Source: Caulobacteraceae bacterium
Lineage (GTDB): Bacteria > Pseudomonadota > Alphaproteobacteria > Caulobacterales > Caulobacteraceae
Length of the DNA: 6,128 nucleotides
NCBI GenBank assembly: GCA_013815405.1
Contig: JACDGF010000143.1
Coordinates: 1 to 6,128 of the forward strand
Direction: 5' to 3'
The notes below the pieces were generated by a model. That model was not told the DNA's origin and did not search any database. It saw only the letters and a list, made by a program, of their open reading frames with translations. How positions within the stretch are numbered: the stretch's first letter is position 1; the number at the start of each line of letters is the position of its first letter. Shown one piece after another: positions 1-5,532 of the stretch. Made by a program: the position numbers and the translations under genes.

Positions 1-21
1 GGGTGGGGGAGGCATAACCCT

Positions 22-76
22 TCCTCCCTCCCCTTTATGGGGAGGGGCAGACGGCGGAGCCGTCAGGGTGGGGAAG
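22..76 (+). repeat. REP-like intergenic palindromic element, copy A
   Basis: This non-coding GC-rich element holds two consecutive hairpins. The first has 8-bp arms CCCTCCCC (26-33) and GGGGAGGG (39-46) around a TTTAT loop. The second has 6-bp arms GACGGC (50-55) and GCCGTC (59-64) around GGA. It ends in GGGTGGGGAAG. A second copy in opposite orientation lies at 110-164, and bases 1-12 look like the tail of a further copy on this strand. The layout resembles the dispersed REP-type repeats of GC-rich alphaproteobacteria. Whether it recurs in this genome is inference. As RNA it could also act as a 3' end or stability element for an upstream gene outside the window. Confidence 0.6.
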
Positions 77-109
77 TCCGGATCATCCCCAGCCTCGCGG
101 ATTTCCCAC

Positions 110-164
110 ACTTCCCCACCCCGGCCTTCGGCCGACCCTCCCCATGCAAACGGGAGGGAGGGCG
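110..164 (-). repeat. REP-like intergenic palindromic element, copy B (inverted)
   Basis: On the minus strand this has the same order of parts as copy A: a C-rich/G-rich hairpin, a second short hairpin, then GGGTGGGGAAG. On the plus strand the second hairpin is CGGCC (122-126) with GGCCG (130-134) around TTC. The C/G hairpin is CCCTCCC (136-142) with GGGAGGG (152-158). The outer parts match copy A closely, while the inner short hairpin differs in sequence but keeps its pairing. That pattern suggests selection or spread as a structured unit. Copies A and B together form a large imperfect inverted repeat around a spacer at 77-109. Confidence 0.6.
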
Positions 165-176
165 CTTCTCGCGCGA

Positions 177-206
177 TTGCGCGCCCCTCGGCCCCGGGCC
201 TATAAG
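177..206 (+). promoter_or_regulatory. candidate promoter of sucC
   Basis: A -35-like TTGCGC (177-182) and a -10-like TATAAG (201-206) are separated by 18 bp. The -10 box stands out from very GC-rich surroundings. Transcription would start near 212, giving a leader of roughly 24 nt before the sucC ATG. This is judged by eye only. Confidence 0.35.
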
Positions 207-235
207 CGCCGCCTCCCTTCCCGCCCGGACGCCGC

Positions 236-1405
236 ATGGATATCCACGAACACCAGGCCAAGGCCCTGCTCGCGACGTTCGGGATCCCGGTTTCCCGGGG
301 CGAGCCGGCCTGGTCCGCGGACGAGGCGGTGGCGGCGGCGGAGAGGATCGGCGGATCGGTCTGGGTCCTCAAGGCCCAGATCCACGCCGGCGGCCGGGGC
401 AAGGGCGGCGGGGTCAAGGTAGTCCGATCGCTCGAGGCGCTGCGCGCCGAGGCGGACCGGATGCTCGGCATGACCCTCGTCACACACCAGACCGGCCCGC
501 GGGGGCGCATCGTGCGGCGCCTCTATGTCGAACAAGGCGCCGCGATCGCGCGCGAACTCTATGTTTCGCTCCTGGTCGACCGCCAGACCAGCCGGGTGGC
601 CGTGGTCGTTTCCACCCAAGGGGGCATGGACATCGAGGCGGTGGCCGAGGAGTCGCCGGAGAAGATCGTCACCCTTTCCATCGACCCGGCCACGGGCCCG
701 TGGCCCCACCACGCCCAGGCGCTCGCCGAAGCGTTGGAGCTCGGACCCGACCTGGCCAAGCGGTCGCGGACCCTCCTGCCGGGGCTCTATAAGGCGTTCG
801 TCGACTCGGACATGAGCCTCCTGGAGATCAACCCCCTCATCGTCACGGCGGCGGGCGACCTGCTGGTGCTCGACGCCAAGGTCTCCTTCGACGACAGCGC
901 CCTTTACCGGCACGCGGACCTCGCGGCCCTGCGCGACGAGAGCGAGGAGGACGCCAAGGAGATCGAAGCCTCCCGCCACGACCTGTCCTACATCGCCCTG
1001 GAGGGCGAGATCGGCTGCATGGTCAACGGCGCGGGCCTGGCCATGGCCACCATGGACATGATCAAGATCCACGGCGGCGAGCCGGCCAACTTCCTCGACG
1101 TGGGCGGCGGCGCCTCCAAGGAAAAGGTCACAGCCGCCTTCAAGATCATCACCGCCGACCCCAACGTCAAAGGCATACTGGTCAACATCTTCGGCGGCAT
1201 CATGCGCTGCGACATCATCGCCGAGGGGGTGATCGCGGCGGTCAGGGAGATGGGCCTGAAAGTCCCCCTGGTGGTCCGCCTGGAAGGCGCCAACGTCGAG
1301 CTCGGCAAGCGGATCCTCTCCCAAAGCGGCCTCGACGTCATCCCCGCCGACGACCTCGCCGACGGCGCGGAGAAGATCGTCCGGGCGGTTCGGGTGGCGG
1401 CGTGA
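236..1405 (+). CDS. sucC: succinyl-CoA ligase (ADP/GDP-forming) subunit beta, ATP-grasp; malate-CoA ligase beta as alternative
   Basis: The 389-residue protein has the usual SucC length (E. coli about 388). With SucD it interconverts succinyl-CoA and succinate with nucleotide phosphorylation in the TCA cycle, in the cytosol. It has an N-terminal ATP-grasp fold with K46 in [16 protein letters not shown]. The Mg-nucleotide motif is LEINP (E197, N199) and D213 lies in VLDAK. The C-terminal CoA-ligase domain has [12 protein letters not shown] (N264), LDVGGG and [10 protein letters not shown] (around 318-326). These positions match E. coli numbering well. The ATG at 236 is chosen because [12 protein letters not shown] is the family N-terminus; only a weak GGA (227-229) precedes it. 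No sucD follows: 74 bp downstream the cas genes begin. The close relative MtkA (malate-CoA ligase) cannot be excluded. The C-terminal half looks strongly alphaproteobacterial. Confidence 0.93.
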   Translation: MDIHEHQAKALLATFGIPVSRGEPAWSADEAVAAAERIGGSVWVLKAQIHAGGRGKGGGVKVVRSLEALRAEADRMLGMTLVTHQTGPRGRIVRRLYVEQGAAIARELYVSLLVDRQTSRVAVVVSTQGGMDIEAVAEESPEKIVTLSIDPATGPWPHHAQALAEALELGPDLAKRSRTLLPGLYKAFVDSDMSLLEINPLIVTAAGDLLVLDAKVSFDDSALYRHADLAALRDESEEDAKEIEASRHDLSYIALEGEIGCMVNGAGLAMATMDMIKIHGGEPANFLDVGGGASKEKVTAAFKIITADPNVKGILVNIFGGIMRCDIIAEGVIAAVREMGLKVPLVVRLEGANVELGKRILSQSGLDVIPADDLADGAEKIVRAVRVAA

Positions 1406-1441
1406 GGGCGGCGGCGGTCGAAATTAACCAAATAGCCTGAC

Positions 1442-1453
1442 ATCGGCGCCGAT
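1442..1453. promoter_or_regulatory. 12-bp perfect palindrome upstream of cas4-cas1, possible operator
   Basis: ATCGGCGCCGAT is a perfect palindrome in the 74-bp gap between the sucC stop and the cas4-cas1 start. It lies between an A/T-rich patch (1421-1434) and the ribosome binding site. No convincing -35/-10 pair is seen in this gap. The cas genes may be read through from sucC or from a promoter not recognisable by eye. A regulatory role for the palindrome is inference from position alone. Confidence 0.25.
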
Positions 1454-1468
1454 ACTCCCGCCATCCGG

Positions 1469-1473
1469 GGAGG
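1469..1473 (+). promoter_or_regulatory. ribosome binding site of cas4-cas1
   Basis: GGAGG lies 6 nt before the ATG at 1480, inside a GGGGAGGGG run. It supports the 1480 start over the in-frame ATG at 1570 (residue 31), which has no comparable site. Confidence 0.7.
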
Positions 1474-1479
1474 GGCGCC

Positions 1480-3222
1480 ATGGAACCCGAAGACGTGGGC
1501 GCGGGGACGCCGATCCTCGCCGTCCAGGGCGAACTGGCTTTGGCCGCGCCGCCGGCCGGCGCCGACGAGATGCTGGTTCCGGCCCGCATGGTCAACGAGT
1601 GGGTCTATTGCCCCCGCCTGGCCTTCCTCGAATGGGCGCAGGGCGAATGGGCGCCCAACGCGGACACGGCGGCGGGAAAACGGGCCCATCGCGCCACCGA
1701 GGCCGGCCGCGCGCCGGCCCTGCCCGCGGCCGAAGACCTTTCCGAGGCCGTCACCCTCAAGACCCGCCGCCTGCTGCTGTCCTCGGAGCGGCTCGGGCTG
1801 ACCGCCGAAATCGACGTGCTCGAGGCCGACGAAGGCAAGGTGGTGCCCATCGACATCAAGGTGGGCAAGCGCCCGCACGTCGCCGAGGGCGCCTGGCTTC
1901 CCGAGCGGGTGCAGGTGGCGGTGCAAGGGCTGCTGCTGCGCGACGCCGGCTATCGGTGCGACGAGGGCGCCCTGTGGTTCGCCGACAGCCGCGAGCGCGT
2001 GGCCGTGCCGCTTTCGGAGGACCTGGTCGCCGTCGCGCTCGGCGCGGCCTCGGACCTGCGCCTGTCGGTGGCTTCCGGGCGCATTCCCCCGCCGCTGGAC
2101 CACTCCCCCAAATGCCCGCGCTGTTCCCTGTTGCCGGTCTGCCTGCCCGACGAGGTCAACTGGTTTCGCAAGGGGGCGATCCCGCGCACCCCGCCGCCGG
2201 CGGCGAGGCCCGCCCTGCCTCTCTATGTCCAGACGCCCGGCGCCCGGGTCGGCAAGTCCGGCGCCACCCTCACTGTCCAGGTCGAAGGGCAGGCCGACCG
2301 AACCGTGCCGCTGGACGAGGTTTCGGAGGTCATTCTCGCCGGCCCGATCTCCCTGACCACCCCGGCTATGCACGAACTCTTGCGCCGCGAAACGCCGGTG
2401 TGCTGGGCGTCGTCGGGTTTCTGGTTCCTGGGAACCACCGGGGGTGGCGGGCCGCGCGGCGCCGCGATCCGCCAGGCGCAGTACGCCCTGGCGGGTGACG
2501 TCTCCCGCCGGATGGCCTTCGCCAAGGTCCTGACCGCCGCCAAGATCAAGAACCAGCGCACCTTCCTGCGCCGCAACTGGCGCGGCGAAACCGGCGCGCG
2601 GGGCCCGACGATCGACCGGCTCGCGATTCTCGCCGCGCGCGCCGACCGCGCCGCCGACGCCTCCGCCCTGCTGGGCATGGAGGGCGAGGCCGCGGCGCTC
2701 TATTTCCGCGCCTTCCCGTTCCTCTTCACCGACGCCGTCGCCGCCCTGCCGGCCTTCGCCTTCGATCGCCGCAACCGGCGTCCGCCCGCCGACCCGGTCA
2801 ACGCCTGCCTCTCGCTTTGCTACGCCCTGCTCACCCGCACCTTCGTCGCCGCCGTCACCAATGTCGGCCTCGATCCCTGGAAGGGCCTGCACCATGTGGA
2901 GCGCCCCGGCCGGCCGGCCCTGGCGCTCGACCTGATCGAGCCCTATCGCCCGATCCTGGCCGATTCGGCGGTGCTGATGGCCCTCAACAACGGCGAACTC
3001 GCCCCCGGCGATTTCGTCTTCGCCGCCGGCGGCTGCAACCTCAAGACCGGCGCCCGGCGGCGGCTGATCGAGGCCTATGAGCGGCGGCTCGACCAGGAAG
3101 CGACCCACCCGGTGTTCGGCTATCAGCTCTCCATGCGCCGGATGATCCAGGTGCAGGCGCGGCTCTTCGCCCGCTGGCTTCTGGGCGAAATCCCCACCTA
3201 TCCGCACTACCTGCCCCGATGA
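1480..3222 (+). CDS. cas4-cas1: Cas4-Cas1 fusion protein (CRISPR adaptation: prespacer processing and integration)
   Basis: The 580-residue protein joins a Cas4 nuclease to the Cas1 integrase. After about 30 non-conserved residues comes Cas4 (about 33-230), with a RecB-like nuclease core: H70, D112 in GLTAEID, the D125-x-K127 motif in PIDIK, and Q145/Q149. Four cysteines for an Fe-S cluster are present: C44 in YCPR and C212, C215, C221 near the domain end. Cas1 (about 247-580) has the likely catalytic set E401 (GMEGEAAALYF), H472 (LHHVERPGRP) and E487 (LALDLIEPYRP), plus RRPPADPVNA and GLDP. All key residues are intact, so both activities are expected. In this family Cas4 selects PAM-bearing prespacers and Cas1-Cas2 inserts them at the leader end. 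Such fusions mark subtype I-G (former I-U) and some V-B loci. cas2 overlaps the stop codon, so the two are translationally coupled. No effector gene lies upstream. Confidence 0.95.
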   Translation: MEPEDVGAGTPILAVQGELALAAPPAGADEMLVPARMVNEWVYCPRLAFLEWAQGEWAPNADTAAGKRAHRATEAGRAPALPAAEDLSEAVTLKTRRLLLSSERLGLTAEIDVLEADEGKVVPIDIKVGKRPHVAEGAWLPERVQVAVQGLLLRDAGYRCDEGALWFADSRERVAVPLSEDLVAVALGAASDLRLSVASGRIPPPLDHSPKCPRCSLLPVCLPDEVNWFRKGAIPRTPPPAARPALPLYVQTPGARVGKSGATLTVQVEGQADRTVPLDEVSEVILAGPISLTTPAMHELLRRETPVCWASSGFWFLGTTGGGGPRGAAIRQAQYALAGDVSRRMAFAKVLTAAKIKNQRTFLRRNWRGETGARGPTIDRLAILAARADRAADASALLGMEGEAAALYFRAFPFLFTDAVAALPAFAFDRRNRRPPADPVNACLSLCYALLTRTFVAAVTNVGLDPWKGLHHVERPGRPALALDLIEPYRPILADSAVLMALNNGELAPGDFVFAAGGCNLKTGARRRLIEAYERRLDQEATHPVFGYQLSMRRMIQVQARLFARWLLGEIPTYPHYLPR

Positions 3223-3530
3223 CCTCGGCCAGGCGCTCCAACGCCGAGCACGCCTACGTCGTAGCCTACGACATCGGCGACCCGAAGCGCTGGCGCCGGG
3301 TGTTCAAGACCATGAAGGGCTACGGTGTCTGGCTGCAGCTGTCGGTCTTCCACTGCCGCCTGGACGGCGGGCGCCGGTCCGACATGGCCATGGCCCTGGA
3401 GGCGCTGATCGACGGCGAGGCCGACCATGTGGTGATCCTGGATCTCGGGCCGGCCGAGGAGGTGCAACTGGTGGTCGAGAGCCTGGGCAAGACCTTCACG
3501 CCCATCGAGCGGCGAGCGGTGGTGATTTGA
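3219..3530 (+). CDS. cas2: CRISPR-associated Cas2, structural partner of Cas1
   Basis: The 103-residue protein has the normal Cas2 length and ferredoxin-like pattern. The first beta strand ends in the conserved Asp (D18) of VVAYDIGDPKRWRRVFK. The GYGVWLQLSVFHCRL segment is typical of Cas2. Cas2 dimers bridge two Cas1 dimers and hold the prespacer during integration; nuclease activity of the Asp is not required in well-studied systems. The ATG overlaps the cas4-cas1 stop in an ATGA arrangement, giving coupled translation and the expected 1:1 operon context. The first 12 residues are a short non-conserved extension. The CRISPR leader follows directly. Confidence 0.95.
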   Translation: MTSARRSNAEHAYVVAYDIGDPKRWRRVFKTMKGYGVWLQLSVFHCRLDGGRRSDMAMALEALIDGEADHVVILDLGPAEEVQLVVESLGKTFTPIERRAVVI

Positions 3531-3533
3531 AGG

Positions 3534-3558
3534 GCGGCGGGGCCACGGCCCTTGCCGC
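3534..3558 (+). terminator. GC-rich hairpin after cas2, possible transcription end
   Basis: GCGGC (3534-3538) pairs with GCCGC (3554-3558), and GGGCC (3540-3544) with GGCCC (3547-3551). They form a two-part stem with a small internal bulge, starting 4 nt after the cas2 stop. No T-run follows, so it is not a standard intrinsic terminator. It could still mark the 3' end of the cas message and separate it from the array transcript. Confidence 0.35.
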
Positions 3559-3588
3559 TCGGCGGCGATCGGTTCGGCAACACCGAAG

Positions 3589-3617
3589 TTGCGGCGAGCG
3601 CTCGCGGAGCGTAAAGT
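3589..3617 (+). promoter_or_regulatory. candidate array promoter in the leader
   Basis: TTGCGG (3589-3594) and TAAAGT (3612-3617) are spaced by 17 bp. Both are weak matches to sigma70 boxes. A perfect 12-bp palindrome GCGAGCGCTCGC (3594-3605) overlaps the spacer between them. An alternative -35, a perfect TTGACA at 3637-3642, has no matching -10 at normal spacing; the nearest A/T-rich hexamer, AAATAT (3673-3678), is 30 bp away. The assignment is tentative. Confidence 0.25.
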
Positions 3618-3691
3618 GCGGAACTGGAATGGATTTTTGACATCGTGAATAGCGCCCGCCGGCGGGGAGGTGAAATATGCGGGAGCGGAAT
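3616..3691 (+). repeat. imperfect direct repeat pair in the leader
   Basis: The 15-mers at 3616-3630 and 3677-3691 match at 11 of 15 positions, sharing TGCGG and GGAAT, with a 61-bp period. The second copy forms most of the loop of the inverted repeat at 3667-3699. They may be paired protein-binding sites. Chance cannot be excluded in this GC-rich DNA. Confidence 0.25.
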
Positions 3692-3699
3692 CTCACCTC
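3667..3699. repeat. inverted repeat in the leader
   Basis: GAGGTGA (3667-3673) and TCACCTC (3693-3699) are perfect 7-bp inverted arms separated by 19 bp. One G-T wobble and one further G-C pair extend them outward. The 3' arm ends 51 bp before repeat 1, within the region where leader-binding factors usually act. The function is unknown. Confidence 0.4.
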
Positions 3700-4382
3700 T
3701 CGCGAAGATCGCCCTAAATTGCCGCACCCGTTGGCAGATTCCCTTACCAGCTTTCCCCGGCTCTCAGAGCCGGGGCCTCATTGAAGCGTCGGTGCGGGCC
3801 ATCGCCGATCTTATGTCCAGGTGATCTTTCCCCGGCTCTCAGAGCCGGGGCCTCATTGAAGCGATAATTTGCCATCATCGAACGGAGGGGCAGGAAGGCC
3901 TTTCCCCGGCTCTCAGAGCCGGGGCCTCATTGAAGCCGCGCCGTCTCGAAGAGGTCGTCGGGGTCGGTCATGCCTTTCCCCGGCTCTCAGAGCCGGGGCC
4001 TCATTGAAGCGTACGGCGCCTGGACCCTGAGCGAGATCGCAACGGCCCTTTCCCCGGCTCTCAGAGCCGGGGCCTCATTGAAGCGTCCCTTCGCCCAGCA
4101 AGGCCCGGAGCGTCTCCCAGCTTTCCCCGGCTCTCAGAGCCGGGGCCTCATTGAAGCCGATCCTCCTCGCCCTGGCCATGCCCTTTCAGGCCGGCTTTCC
4201 CCGGCTCTCAGAGCCGGGGCCTCATTGAAGCGTAGCCTATCCACCGCTTCGGTGTCTCTTGGCGCCACCCTTTCCCCGGCTCTCAGAGCCGGGGCCTCAT
4301 TGAAGCGACCTCGCCGACGCGATCCATGCCGCCCGGGGGGTCAAGCTTTCCCCGGCTCTCAGAGCCGGGGCCTCATTGAAGC

Positions 4383-4419
4383 TTGTTGACAGGCCGCGTA
4401 ACGGCGCGTTATCTGGTGT
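4383..4419 (+). other. CRISPR spacer 9, resembles a promoter/operator
   Basis: This 37-bp spacer contains a perfect -35 hexamer TTGACA (4386-4391). An inverted repeat TAACG-GCG-CGTTA follows at 4399-4411, and a weak -10-like TATCTG lies at 4410-4415 (18-bp spacing). This is what a phage or plasmid control region would look like. It could also give a start for transcription inside the array. The -10 match is poor, so promoter activity is unsure. Confidence 0.35.
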
Positions 4420-5495
4420 CTTTCCCCGGCTCTCAGAGCCGGGGCCTCATTGAAGCCAGGCGCGCACGAACGCGCCAATGACCGGACAGGTGCCTTTCCC
4501 CGGCTCTCAGAGCCGGGGCCTCATTGAAGCGCCGGTCGGCCGCTGTTCCTTGAATGGGCCTGGCCCCTTTCCCCGGCTCTCAGAGCCGGGGCCTCATTGA
4601 AGCAGAACGACGTGATCGGTGGCGATCGCGTGACGATCATCCTTTCCCCGGCTCTCAGAGCCGGGGCCTCATTGAAGCACGGTCACCGCCACCATCAGGA
4701 TCATCGCCCGGGTCCAGCTTTCCCCGGCTCTCAGAGCCGGGGCCTCATTGAAGCGAGGCGTAGTTCGGGTCTTCCAGGAACCCCGGGTCGGCTTTCCCCG
4801 GCTCTCAGAGCCGGGGCCTCATTGAAGCGATGCTGCGAAGGTCGAAGGTCATCGTCTCGGGTGGCTTTCCCCGGCTCTCAGAGCCGGGGCCTCATTGAAG
4901 CAAGGGAACGCCGGCCAATCTCTACAGCATCAGTGGACTTTCCCCGGCTCTCAGAGCCGGGGCCTCATTGAAGCGGACATCTGGTGGGACGCCCTGGGGG
5001 CCTCGACCACCCTCTTTCCCCGGCTCTCAGAGCCGGGGCCTCATTGAAGCCGGTCGGCCGGAGTGAGTGAGCGGACGTTCTCCCCGGTCTTTCCCCGGCT
5101 CTCAGAGCCGGGGCCTCATTGAAGCGACGATCAGCAGGCTCTTGAACTCATCGACGTTGGCTTTCCCCGGCTCTCAGAGCCGGGGCCTCATTGAAGCTCG
5201 TCGGCCCCCAGGTTCTCCCAGGTGAAGCCCACCGCCTTTCCCCGGCTCTCAGAGCCGGGGCCTCATTGAAGCAAGTGCGGGACGGCGAGGCCGCGCGCAC
5301 CCGCATATTCCTTTCCCCGGCTCTCAGAGCCGGGGCCTCATTGAAGCACCTGCGCCTGGAAGGGCGTGACCGGAAACGACATCGCTTTCCCCGGCTCTCA
5401 GAGCCGGGGCCTCATTGAAGCCAAGCGAAGGCCGCGCTGATCGCCTGGACGCTCATGCCTTTCCCCGGCTCTCAGAGCCGGGGCCTCATTGAAGC

Positions 5496-5532
5496 TAGCT
5501 CAATGGCAGAGCTACGCCGTCGTAACGCGAAG
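5496..5532 (+). other. CRISPR spacer 24, resembles a tRNA D-arm and part of the anticodon arm
   Basis: The spacer begins TAGCTCAATGGCAGAGC, which fits tRNA positions 8-25. T8 and A9 are followed by the stem GCTC/GAGC, with A14, A15, G18-G19 and A21 in the loop. The rest could be an anticodon arm with loop GTCGTAA (T33, anticodon CGT for Thr, A37). Only three of five stem pairs form there, and position 26 is T. It may come from a phage tRNA, a tRNA remnant at an integration site, or a host tRNA gene. No complete tRNA gene is present in the window. Confidence 0.5.

Larger units (their letters stand above)
3531..3750 (+). promoter_or_regulatory. CRISPR leader (non-coding, 220 bp)
   Basis: This gap between the cas2 stop and repeat 1 has no credible gene. 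The first 70 bp are very GC-rich and contain a hairpin. From about 3610 the sequence holds more A/T, including GGATTTTTGACATCG (3631-3645), TGAAATATGC (3671-3680) and CTAAATTG (3714-3721). Its position next to cas2 and upstream of the ATTGAAGC-ended repeats marks it as the leader that drives array transcription and docks Cas1-Cas2. I see no stretch complementary to the repeat, so no tracrRNA anti-repeat is visible here. No clear IHF consensus site was recognised. Confidence 0.8.

Noticed and set aside
37..792. Plus-strand open frame of 251 codons overlapping the sucC start
   Set aside because: Out of frame with sucC and rich in Arg/Pro/Gly. It begins inside the REP-like element and has no ribosome site or family features.
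200..1324. Long open frame on the minus strand opposite sucC (374 codons)
   Set aside because: It is antisense to a clear sucC. High GC content removes stop codons from shadow frames, and the protein has no recognisable domain and an odd Asp/Gly/Arg-rich composition.
988..3207. Very long minus-strand open frame (739 codons) across sucC and cas4-cas1
   Set aside because: It runs antisense to two well-supported genes, has low-complexity composition, and resembles no family. It is a GC-driven shadow frame.
3320..3727. Minus-strand open frame of 135 codons across cas2 and the leader
   Set aside because: It is antisense to cas2 with no family features, and its upstream part lies in the leader.
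3531..3750. Possible tracrRNA between cas2 and the array
   Set aside because: Neither strand of the leader contains a stretch matching the repeat or its complement long enough for an anti-repeat. The repeat end also points to a class 1 system.
4531..4566. Spacer 11 shares 13 of 14 bases with the local cas4 coding sequence near 1623-1636 (both read FLEWA)
   Set aside because: With 32 spacers compared against about 6 kb on both strands, a 14-base match with one mismatch is expected by chance, more so at high GC. Identity falls away on both sides, so this is not self-targeting.
5051..5088. Spacers 11 and 18 both contain CGGTCGGCCG, a possible shared target
   Set aside because: Only 10 GC-rich bases are shared, and the rest of the two spacers is unrelated.
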